A stretch of 64,000 nucleotides of DNA from contig NZ_NISU01000001.1 in NCBI RefSeq assembly GCF_002335805.1, positions 380,079 to 444,078 of the forward strand, in the 5' to 3' direction. The position numbers and the translations under genes are program-made. Each line of letters begins with the position of its first letter. Within the stretch, counting starts at the first letter, position 1. Below are positions 9,484 through 16,828 of this stretch, piece after piece. The notes beneath the pieces are model-generated. The model was not told where the DNA came from. It did not search any database and worked only from the letters and a program-made list of their open reading frames with translations. This stretch comes from Bacillus sp. FJAT-45350 (GTDB taxonomy: Bacteria > Bacillota > Bacilli > Bacillales > NISU01).

Positions 9484-9684
9484 TTACCAATCATTCTCTG
9501 TTTTCTTACTCTCGAATAGTTTGAAGTTGCCAGTAGCCTTTCTTTCGTTTGTACGTACAGTAATTCTTTCATAGCATTCTGGGCATGTATACGTATGAAT
9601 AGGTCTATTTCTTAACTTTTTAGCTAATGGATTATAATCATCAATGTTGTCTATTCTATCACATATTACACATTTTACTCTCAT
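9484..9684 (-). CDS. ylaI: Zinc-ribbon protein YlaI (DUF2197)
   Basis: 66-residue protein with two CxxC pairs (CVIC near the N-terminus and CPEC in the middle), arranged as a small zinc ribbon, then a basic linker. Belongs to the YlaI/DUF2197 family of Bacilli; function unknown. The start is set at the ATG at 9684 because GAGGTGAAGAG precedes it with good spacing; a longer frame with a GTG upstream reads through that site. Divergent from the next gene. Confidence 0.85.
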   Translation of the reverse strand: MRVKCVICDRIDNIDDYNPLAKKLRNRPIHTYTCPECYERITVRTNERKATGNFKLFESKKTENDW

Positions 9685-9839
9685 CTCTTCACCTCGAATC
9701 ACACGTTAAACATTATCATTTATCCTATTGTAGCTATATTAATGAAAAAAATAAACCCAAATGTAGCATATCTGTTTTAAAAGCATCTAAAATAGGTATA
9801 GTATAAGTGTAGCATATATTAGATGTGGAGGGCTTTTTT

Positions 9840-10295
9840 ATGGGAAATCAAGTAGAACAAAGGTTAACAGATGAACTATTACCTCTTTTACAGAAGGAAC
9901 GTTTTGTTACAATTGCGACTGTTGATTACGAAACAAAAATACCAAATGTAAATGCAATTTCATGGGTATATGCGCCTGATAACGACAAAGTTAGATTTGC
10001 TGTAGATAATCGTTCCAGAATTATTGAAAATATCCAAGCGAGCCCTGGTGTAACGATTAATTTAATCGGAAATGGCTCAACTTACTCTATTTCTGGTGAA
10101 GCAAAAGTCGTTGTTGATAAGTTAGATGAAGTTCCGTTAAAGTTAGCACTTGTTGAAATATCAATTAGTGCCGTACGTGATGTAATGTTTTATGGATCGA
10201 AAATAAGCGTAGAACCGAGCTATGAAAAAACATATGATGCTGAAGCGGCTGCAAAGCTAGATAAACAAGTAATGGAAGCGATTAAAAAAGCTTAG
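9840..10295 (+). CDS. Pyridoxamine 5'-phosphate oxidase-fold (PPOX) protein
   Basis: 151-residue protein with the split-barrel flavin/heme-binding fold of PPOX-like proteins: an N-terminal helix, then ERFVTIATVDYETKIPNVNAISWV and VRFAVDNRSRIIENI, which are typical of the first strands and cofactor region. Cofactor and substrate are unknown. ATG at 9840 has GTGGAGGG seven bases upstream; an earlier in-frame GTG overlaps this site. Its stop codon lies inside the left arm of a terminator hairpin that is now split by an IS3-family insertion, so read-through into the IS is expected. Confidence 0.8.
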   Translation: MGNQVEQRLTDELLPLLQKERFVTIATVDYETKIPNVNAISWVYAPDNDKVRFAVDNRSRIIENIQASPGVTINLIGNGSTYSISGEAKVVVDKLDEVPLKLALVEISISAVRDVMFYGSKISVEPSYEKTYDAEAAAKLDKQVMEAIKKA

Positions 10296-10387
10296 TCTAT
10301 AGTAGACTAACCTAAATTATTGGGACACTATAAAACACCTTCGAAATGGTACACTTAAAAAAAGTACTATTCGGAGGTGTTTTTTGC

Positions 10388-10705
10388 ATGGGCAAAAACG
10401 TATATTCAAATGAAGTGAAATGGGCAGTTGTTAAAGATAAGATGAGTGGGCAATTCACAAATAGAGAAATCATGGAGAAGTATGGAGTTAAAAATGTCTC
10501 TCAAATTAAAACATGGATGAAATGGTATCGTGAAAATCAGGTTCATAGATTCGATCAGCCGATAGGCAAACAGTATTCGTATGGTCATGGGCCTGACAAT
10601 CAAAATGATGAAGAAAGAAAAGAACGACAAATGATGCATTTAAAACAAGAGAATGAAATCTTAAAAAAGTATTTGGAGATCGAAAAGGAGTTGAAAAAGA
10701 AATAG
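10388..10705 (+). CDS. IS3-family transposase OrfA (helix-turn-helix subunit)
   Basis: 105-residue DNA-binding OrfA: N-terminal helix-turn-helix (VKWAVVKDKMSGQFTNREI... with NREIMEKYGVKN), then a C-terminal leucine-rich coiled coil (MMHLKQENEILKKYLEIEKE). The ATG at 10388 follows GGAGGTG. An in-frame slippery heptamer A-AAA-AAG at 10663-10669 allows -1 frameshifting into orfB, the standard way this family makes the full transposase; low levels of OrfA alone usually repress transposition. Confidence 0.88.
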   Translation: MGKNVYSNEVKWAVVKDKMSGQFTNREIMEKYGVKNVSQIKTWMKWYRENQVHRFDQPIGKQYSYGHGPDNQNDEERKERQMMHLKQENEILKKYLEIEKELKKK

Positions 10706-11550
10706 TCCTCCAACTAGTAGATACATTACGCAAAAAATATACTGTTTCAGCCATCTTATTAGCTTTAAATGTTCCAAGAGCTACTTATTACCGCTGGGCT
10801 TCTTCACAATCAATCAAATTGTCCGTGGAGGAGGAAACGATTATTTCCCTTTGCGAAGAAACGAAATATCGCTATGGGCATCGTAAAATTAAAGAGCTGT
10901 TAAAGCGTAAGTACCATATAAAGTTAAACCGTAATACAGTTCAACGGATCATGCAGAAGTATCACTTGCAATGCAGAGTAAAGCAGAAGAGGAAGTGGAA
11001 ATCTCAAGGAGAATCTGTGATTGTGGCTCCGAACTTATTACAACGAGAGTTTTATGCAATCAAACCTAACCAAAAATGGGTAACCGATATTACCTACATT
11101 CAATATGGTCCAAACACTCTGTATTTATCAACAATAATGGATTTATTTAATAACCAAATCGTCGCTTACAAGATCTATACTCACCAACAAATCCCTTTAG
11201 TTGTCGATACATTGAATGAAGCATTACAAAAAAGAGGAAACCCAAAAGGGGTTATCATTCATTCAGATCAAGGAACTGTCTATACTTCCTATGCTTATCA
11301 AAACCTAATAAAAGAGAAGAATTTAGTGAGTAGTATGTCACGTAGGGGAAACTGTTGGGACAATGCAGTAATAGAATCTTTTCACTCTAACCTAAAATCA
11401 GAGGAATTTCAGTATGTTAAATTTAATTCGTTATCTTTAGAAGAAGTTAAAGAGCGTGTAGACGAATTTATGAGGTATTATAATGAAGAGCGTATCCAAG
11501 AGAAGTTAGGCTACCACACACCAAAAGAATTTGGTAATATGGCAGCCTAA
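10669..11550 (+). CDS. IS3-family transposase OrfB (DDE catalytic part, by -1 frameshift)
   Basis: Catalytic half of the IS3 transposase, read in the -1 frame after the slippery site at 10663-10669 (about 293 residues; an independent internal start is also possible). It has the HTH_21 region (YRYGHRKIKELLKRKY) and an rve integrase core with the DDE residues in WVTDITYI, IIHSDQGTVYTS and the glutamate of NAVIESF, spaced as D-D-35-E, with SRRGNCWDNA as family signature. No internal stop. Confidence 0.9.
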   Translation, partial: VFGDRKGVEKEIVLQLVDTLRKKYTVSAILLALNVPRATYYRWASSQSIKLSVEEETIISLCEETKYRYGHRKIKELLKRKYHIKLNRNTVQRIMQKYHLQCRVKQKRKWKSQGESVIVAPNLLQREFYAIKPNQKWVTDITYIQYGPNTLYLSTIMDLFNNQIVAYKIYTHQQIPLVVDTLNEALQKRGNPKGVIIHSDQGTVYTSYAYQNLIKEKNLVSSMSRRGNCWDNAVIESFHSNLKSEEFQYVKFNSLSLEEVKERVDEFMRYYNEERIQEKLGYHTPKEFGNMAA

Positions 11551-11877
11551 GAAGGTGTTTTATTACTGTCTCAAATGACTAGGTCAGTCTATAGACTAAG
11601 CTTTTTTCTTTAAGGAAAGAGATATATAAATTTGTTGCTTCACACATTGCAATGGATGTCTTAGTCGTTGTTAATACCTATATATTCGTTAAATTTGTTG
11701 TGAGAATATTTGTATTTTTGTGACAGAAGTTTCGTTTTCTCTTCTAATAAGATAAGCCCTAACATAGATCTATACTATAAGGCATGTATCAAGTTTAGAT
11801 AACAATTTTTATACGAGGTGCATAAGCTAGTAGTAAGCAATGTTGACAAAATGATTCTTCAGTCGGGAGGCGGAATT

Positions 11878-13209
11878 TTGAGGAAAATATACGTCTTAGA
11901 TACAAATGTTCTATTACAAGACCCACTATCAATGTATTCTTTTGAGGACAATGAAGTCGTATTACCTGCAGTAGTATTAGAAGAGGTAGATTCAAAAAAA
12001 CGTTATATGGATGAAATCGGTAGAAACGCAAGGCAATTCTCTAAGATGATGGACAGCCTAAGAGGGAAAGGGAAACTCCATGAAGGAGTCGAGATAGAAG
12101 AGACAGGTGGTACCGTACGTGTGGAGCTTAATCATCGCTCCTTTGAAAAAATGAAAAAGTCATTTGCGGATATGACTAACGATAATCGTATTATTGCTGT
12201 AGCATTAAATTTAATGCTTGAAGAGCAAGAAAAGCATAATGGTAAAGAAGTCATCCTAGTGAGTAAAGATGCGTTAGTACGAGTGAAAGCTGATGCATTA
12301 GGAATTACGGCAGAAGACTTTTTAAGTGATAGAGTTATTGAATTTGACCATGTTTATCCTGGTTATGTAGAAATTTATGTAGATACTGATGTACTAAATC
12401 GCTTTTACGCATCAAATGAAATTGCTATATCAGAACTAACTAAGCATCCTTTCTACCCTCATCAATTTATTATTATGAAAGATGCGCTAGGAAGTTCCAG
12501 TTCTGCTGTAGGAAAAGTTGAACCAGACGGGAAAAAAATTAAGCCATTTATAATGGAGCAAGATCAAGTATGGGGAATTAAGTCTAGGAATGTACAACAA
12601 AAGATGGCATTTGAATTATTATTACGTGAAGATATACAGTTAGTAACTCTCATTGGGAAAGCTGGTACAGGTAAAACATTATTATCCCTAGCTGCAGGTC
12701 TTTTGCAAACCGAAGATATCGGTTCGTATAAAAAACTATTAGTAGCACGTCCTGTAGTGCCAATGGGAAAAGATATCGGATTTTTACCTGGGGAAAAGGA
12801 AGAGAAGCTTAGACCTTGGATGCAACCTATATATGATAATCTAGAATTTCTATTTAACACAAAAAGACCAGGGGAAATTGACCAAATTTTAGCGGGTATA
12901 GGTTCAATTCAAGTTGAAGCCTTGACGTATATTAGAGGTAGAAGTATTCCAGACCAATTTATAATAATTGACGAAGCACAAAATTTAACAAAGCATGAAA
13001 TCAAAACAATTTTAACGAGAGTTGGAGAAGGAAGTAAAATTGTGTTAATGGGAGATCCTGCTCAAATAGACCACCCTTATTTAGACGAATACAACAATGG
13101 GCTAACATACGTTGTTGAAAAGTTTAAAGACGAGACTATAAGTGGACATGTCAAGTTAGAAAAAGGGGAGCGTTCAGGTCTTGCGCAGTTAGCTGCGGAT
13201 TTATTATAA
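11878..13209 (+). CDS. ylaK: PhoH-family ATPase with N-terminal PIN domain (YlaK)
   Basis: 443-residue PhoH2-type protein. Residues about 3-130 form a PIN ribonuclease domain (YVLDTNVLLQDP with its acidic residues). Residues about 240-443 form a PhoH ATPase with P-loop GKAGTGKT at 260-267 and Walker B FIIIDEAQN. PIN-PhoH proteins of other bacteria have been linked to RNA unwinding and cleavage; the role here is inferred from that. The TTG at 11878 is preferred because GGGAGG lies seven bases upstream and the length equals YlaK; a GTG at 11818 would add 20 unrelated residues. B. subtilis ylaJ, normally just upstream, is absent here. Confidence 0.9.
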   Translation: MRKIYVLDTNVLLQDPLSMYSFEDNEVVLPAVVLEEVDSKKRYMDEIGRNARQFSKMMDSLRGKGKLHEGVEIEETGGTVRVELNHRSFEKMKKSFADMTNDNRIIAVALNLMLEEQEKHNGKEVILVSKDALVRVKADALGITAEDFLSDRVIEFDHVYPGYVEIYVDTDVLNRFYASNEIAISELTKHPFYPHQFIIMKDALGSSSSAVGKVEPDGKKIKPFIMEQDQVWGIKSRNVQQKMAFELLLREDIQLVTLIGKAGTGKTLLSLAAGLLQTEDIGSYKKLLVARPVVPMGKDIGFLPGEKEEKLRPWMQPIYDNLEFLFNTKRPGEIDQILAGIGSIQVEALTYIRGRSIPDQFIIIDEAQNLTKHEIKTILTRVGEGSKIVLMGDPAQIDHPYLDEYNNGLTYVVEKFKDETISGHVKLEKGERSGLAQLAADLL

Positions 13210-13390
13210 CAACTACAATAGATTTACCTATCTATAAATAAAGTAATGGTGCGAATTCGCGGTAATATATTTTGTCGAGGGTGTCCAAAAGGTCGTGTTT
13301 TACCCTATTGGAACACCCTCAGGTGCTGCGAATGAACCAAGCTTTTAACTGTGGACAAGCATAAAATTCAAAAAATCTCTGAAGCTATGG

Positions 13391-14646
13391 GGTTGGGACA
13401 AAAGTTCAACGTACCTTTTGTCGAGGCCGCTGAAAAAGTCCAATCTAGACGATTCGAGAAGTGGTAATGGCTCCGCACGTTGCACGCTGGCTATGAGAAA
13501 ACCACTCCTAGCGCGCTTTTGAAAAGAGGCAACGGCTTGGCGCATTCCTTAAAGGCCGCTGAAAAAGTCCAATCTCGACGATTCGAGATGTGGTAATGGC
13601 ACCGCACGTTGCACGCTGGCTATGAGAAAACCACTCCTAGCGCGCTTTTGAAAAGAGGCAACGGCTTGGCGCATTCCTTAAAGGCCGCTGAAAAAGTCCA
13701 ATCTCGACGATTCGAGATGTGGTAATGGCACCGCACGTTGCACGCTGGCTATGAGAAAACCACTCCTAGCGCGCTTTTGAAAAGAGGCAACGGCTTGGCG
13801 CATTCCTTAAAGGCCGCTGAAAAAGTCCAATCTCGACGATTCGAGATGTGGTAATGGCACCGCACGTTGCACGCTGGCTATGAGAAAACCACTCCTAGCG
13901 CGCTTTTGAAAAGAGGCAACGGCTTGGCGCATTCCTTAAAGGCCGCTGAAAAAGTCCAATCTCGACGATTCGAGATGTGGTAATGGCACCGCACGTTGCA
14001 CGCTGGCTATGAGAAAACCACTCCTAGCGCGCTTTTGAAAAGAGGCAACGGCTTGGCGCATTCCTTAAAGGCCGCTGAAAAAGTCCAATCTCGACGATTC
14101 GAGATGTGGTAATGGCACCGCACGTTGCACGCTGGCTATGAGAAAACCACTCCTAGCGCGCTTTTGAAAAGAGGCAACGGCTTGGCGCATTCCTTAAAGG
14201 CCGCTGAAAAAGTCCAATCTCGACGATTCGAGATGTGGTAATGGCACCGCACGTTGCACGCTGGCTATGAGAAAACCACTCCTAGCGCGCTTTTGAAAAG
14301 AGGCAACGGCTTGGCGCATTCCTTAAAGGCCGCTGAAAAAGTCCAATCTCGACGATTCGAGATGTGGTAATGGCACCGCACGTTGCACGCTGGCTATGAG
14401 AAAACCACTCCTAGCGCGCTTTTGAAAAGAGGCAACGGCTTGGCGCATTCCTTAAAGGCCGCTGAAAAAGTCCAATCTCGACGATTCGAGATGTGGTAAT
14501 GGCACCGCACGTTGCACGCTTGCTATGAGAAAACCACTCATAGCGCGCTTTTGAAAAGAGGCAACGGCTTCGCGCATTACTTAAAGGCCGCTGAAAAAGT
14601 GAAAACCACACTTTTTCAGCGGCCTCCCTTTTGTCCTAGCCTCTTC
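13391..14646. repeat. Dispersed inverted-repeat element containing the 129-bp array
   Basis: Intergenic element that opens with GGTTGGGACA and closes with TGTCCTAGCCTCTT, which are imperfect terminal inverted repeats. The left end holds a hairpin GACAAAAG...CTTTTGTC (13397-13422). The right end holds a perfect 16-bp hairpin (14586-14601 with 14609-14624). The same ends and the same GTACCTTTTGTC motif recur at 27869-28037. No coding capacity; looks like a MITE-like or structured intergenic repeat family. Confidence 0.7.
13425..14585. repeat. Tandem array of nine 129-bp units
   Basis: Units start at 13425, 13554, 13683, 13812, 13941, 14070, 14199, 14328 and 14457, exactly 129 bp apart. Units 2-8 read as identical. 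Unit 1 carries three substitutions and unit 9 several, all in its second half. Each unit begins GGCCGCTGAAAAAGT, contains a hairpin ATCTCGA/TCGAGAT and the palindrome CCTTAAAGG, and is clearly more GC-rich than its surroundings. A tenth start (14586) runs into a closing hairpin. Stops occur in all six frames, so it is not a repeat protein. Identical internal and diverged edge units are typical of expansion by slippage or unequal recombination. Confidence 0.95.
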
Positions 14647-14664
14647 TTTTTTTACTCACATAAA

Positions 14665-15174
14665 TTATTTCACCACAAAGCGACTAACATGTGTAATAGG
14701 TTTATTTTTATTGCTACGATCACCCATGTAAACATGTACTGGGCCTGTTTCTCGTAATGGTTTACCGTCTTTTGAAAATCCTAATAGAATTTGCTGAGCT
14801 TCTTTCATATTAAACACATGTGATTCCCCAGTGGATGTCTCTACTACGACCGAAGTAGCGTCTTCTTTAGGAGTGGCATTTTTTAAGAAAGGATCGAATG
14901 GTATTCCGAAACTCCCAGATAATAATTCTTCTTTTTTAAATCGCGTATCCGCTTTGTTGTTGTTTTGCTCACTAGGTGGCGTTGAACCTTCTGTTATTTC
15001 TCTATCCCATTGTGCAGAGATTGCTTTTTTATATGTAGTTAGTTCATCTTCTACTGGTTCACTCGAGTTAAAGAATGTATCTAAGTTAACCTTTCGTTCA
15101 TCAAATATCCAAACAGAAGGGTCAATTGTTAATGAATGTTCAACTTCTCCTGTAATAAAAACGATAAATTCCAT
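14665..15174 (-). CDS. ylaL: YlaL-like conserved protein (often labelled peptidyl-prolyl isomerase)
   Basis: 169-residue soluble acidic protein starting MEFIVFITGEVEHSLTIDP. It belongs to a Bacillus family with VWIFDERKVNLDTFF, an FGIPFDPFLKNA segment and VHVYMGDRSN. Database entries often call it peptidyl-prolyl isomerase, but I see no cyclophilin, FKBP or parvulin motif, so the function should be treated as unknown. Start at ATG 15174 with GAGGAGG upstream; a longer frame to 15297 would overlap the divergent glutaminase gene. The gene name follows position between ylaK and the glutaminase gene and is less certain than the family. Confidence 0.7.
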   Translation of the reverse strand: MEFIVFITGEVEHSLTIDPSVWIFDERKVNLDTFFNSSEPVEDELTTYKKAISAQWDREITEGSTPPSEQNNNKADTRFKKEELLSGSFGIPFDPFLKNATPKEDATSVVVETSTGESHVFNMKEAQQILLGFSKDGKPLRETGPVHVYMGDRSNKNKPITHVSRFVVK

Positions 15175-15282
15175 ATTGTATACCTCCTCATTTATTCTTT
15201 CATAAGTATAAATCTTATCTATCTTTTTGTCACACTTGGTAAAGATAGTAATACATGATAATAAATAAAGGGGTAGATGTAA

Positions 15283-16212
15283 ATGGAATGTGTGCAAGCG
15301 GAAGAATTAGTTAAAATGGTAGAAGAAGCTAGGCATTACACGATTAATGGTAAAGTGGCGGACTATATCCCTGCATTAAAAGAAGCAAACAAGGATGCAC
15401 TAGCAGTTGCAGTCTATACAGGAGAAGGGGAGTGCTTGTATGCGGGGAATATAGGTGAAACGTTCACATTACAGAGCATTTCGAAAGTACTTTCACTAGT
15501 ATTAGCTTTAATGGATCATGGAGAGGACTATGTTTTTTCTAGAGTGGGAAAAGAACCAACAGGAGATCCTTTTAATTCAATAGCAAAGTTAGAAACAAGT
15601 GTACCTTCTAAGCCTCTAAATCCAATGATTAATGCTGGAGCACTTGCAGTGACAAACATGATAATGGGTGAAAATAATGAAAAAAAGATTAACCGGTTAC
15701 TGGCCTTGATACATCAGCTAACAGGGAATGACTCAATTACTTATAATAATTATGTTGCTAAATCTGAATATGAAACTGCCGACTTAAACAGGTCATTGGC
15801 GTATTTTATGAGACAGCATGATGTAATAAAAGGTAGTATTGAGGAACTGCTCGATTTATACACAAAACAATGTGCAATTGAAGTGAATTGTAATGATTTA
15901 GCTAAAATAGGCTATGTATTGGCAAATGAAGGAAAGGACCCAAAAACAAAAAAGCAAATAATCCCTAATGAAATTGCAAGAATAGTGAAAACCTTTATGG
16001 TTACTTGTGGGATGTATAATGCATCTGGGGAATTTGCTATAAATGTAGGGATACCAGCAAAAAGTGGAGTTTCTGGTGGAATACTTGGAGCTGTACCAAA
16101 TGGAATTGGAATAGGGGTTTATGGTCCTTCACTCGATGATAGGGGGAACAGTACGGGTGGTTTAAGGCTAATAGAATTATTATCAGCTAAATATAACTTA
16201 AGTATCTTCTAG
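15283..16212 (+). CDS. glsA: Glutaminase (YlaM/GlsA type)
   Basis: 309-residue cytosolic glutaminase that hydrolyses L-glutamine to glutamate and ammonia. It has the serine beta-lactamase-like fold: the catalytic S65-x-x-K68 in LQSISKVL, PTGDPFNSI, NPMINAGALAVTNM, and SGVSGGILGAVP near the end. Full length for the family. ATG start with AAAGGGG upstream. Divergent from the ylaL-like gene with a 108-bp shared upstream region; equals ylaM of B. subtilis by order. Confidence 0.93.
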   Translation: MECVQAEELVKMVEEARHYTINGKVADYIPALKEANKDALAVAVYTGEGECLYAGNIGETFTLQSISKVLSLVLALMDHGEDYVFSRVGKEPTGDPFNSIAKLETSVPSKPLNPMINAGALAVTNMIMGENNEKKINRLLALIHQLTGNDSITYNNYVAKSEYETADLNRSLAYFMRQHDVIKGSIEELLDLYTKQCAIEVNCNDLAKIGYVLANEGKDPKTKKQIIPNEIARIVKTFMVTCGMYNASGEFAINVGIPAKSGVSGGILGAVPNGIGIGVYGPSLDDRGNSTGGLRLIELLSAKYNLSIF

Positions 16213-16307
16213 ATGAGAGTAGCGATTTAGTAGGAGAATAAAATGATTGCAATTTATCATGACAAAGGATAGTATAAGAACAAAGGTAATAAAAAGGAGG
16301 GATCACC

Positions 16308-16589
16308 TTGTCTTCAGAGACAATGACAGGACATAGAGAAAAAGCCTATGCCCTTCTTAAAGCAGATGCTGAAAAGATACAAAAGCTAATTGAGGTACAG
16401 ATGGGAAACTTAACAATGCCTCAATGTCCATTGTATGAAGAAGTGTTAGATACTCAGATGTTTGGTCTTTCAAGAGAGATTGATTTTGCCATACGTTTAG
16501 AGTTAGTTGGTGAAGATACAGGTAAGCAATTACTAAGTGAGTTAGAAAGAAAGCTAGCTGCACTACATGATGCATCAACAAAGAGATAA
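16308..16589 (+). CDS. ylaN: YlaN (UPF0358), iron-homeostasis protein
   Basis: 93-residue helical protein of the UPF0358 family. In B. subtilis and Staphylococcus, YlaN has been reported to bind iron and act with the repressor Fur; that role is taken from the family. TTG start at 16308 is supported by AAGGAGG seven bases upstream. It is followed by a good terminator and then pycA; the ftsW gene that separates ylaN and pycA in B. subtilis is not present. Confidence 0.9.
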   Translation: MSSETMTGHREKAYALLKADAEKIQKLIEVQMGNLTMPQCPLYEEVLDTQMFGLSREIDFAIRLELVGEDTGKQLLSELERKLAALHDASTKR

Positions 16590-16592
16590 ATG

Positions 16593-16627
16593 AACCAAGC
16601 TATTTTTTATAGATAGCTTGGTTTTTT
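16593..16627 (+). terminator. Terminator after ylaN
   Basis: 11-bp stem AACCAAGCTAT/ATAGCTTGGTT followed by TTTT. Confidence 0.85.
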
Positions 16628-16828
16628 GTATAGTAAAAAATAATAGTTTGCGCATTAAATGGTTACTAGAATTATCTTTATATTAAAAAAAAATTGTTTT
16701 TTTTTAATAATTTTAAAAAATCTGATAGAAATCATGGTAATATACATTTTATACTAAGTTATAAATAGTCATCAGATCATCATCTTATTTTATAAATGAA
16801 AAGCTGTAAAAGTAAAAGGAGGATATTT

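Larger units (their letters stand above)
10321..11573 (+). mobile_element. IS3-family (IS150-like) insertion sequence, complete
   Basis: 1253-bp element starting TGGGACACTATAAAACACC and ending with an imperfect inverted copy (GTGTTTTATTACTGTCTCA). It carries the orfA/orfB pair of IS3 elements with a programmed -1 frameshift site. Both frames are intact. No convincing short target duplication is visible at the boundaries, so exact ends may be off by a few bases. It lies in the loop region of a terminator hairpin. Confidence 0.9.
10284..11607 (+). terminator. Terminator hairpin of the PPOX gene, interrupted by an IS
   Basis: Two perfectly complementary 19-nt arms, AAAAAAGCTTAGTCTATAG at 10284-10302 and its complement ending in TTTTTT at 11589-11607, flank the IS3-family element. 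Without the insertion they would form an A-stem-T intrinsic terminator directly at the end of the PPOX gene. Further partial pairing (left 10303-10314, right 11580-11588) continues toward the insertion. The 1.25-kb insert now separates the arms, so efficient termination is unlikely. Confidence 0.8.

Noticed and set aside
9840..10295. PPOX-fold gene as ylaL
   Set aside because: Its position upstream of ylaK and its family do not fit; the protein between ylaK and the glutaminase fits the ylaL place better.
13425..14585. Tandem array as CRISPR
   Set aside because: Units are 129 bp and contiguous, with no short repeat plus unique spacer pattern and no cas genes.
13345..14757. Short open frames in and around the 129-bp array (about 41 codons per unit on the minus strand)
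   Set aside because: They follow only from 129 being divisible by three; each is closed by a stop in every unit and lacks a correctly spaced ribosome binding site.
14665..15174. Peptidyl-prolyl isomerase function for the ylaL-like protein
   Set aside because: The label is common in databases but no cyclophilin, FKBP or parvulin signature is visible.
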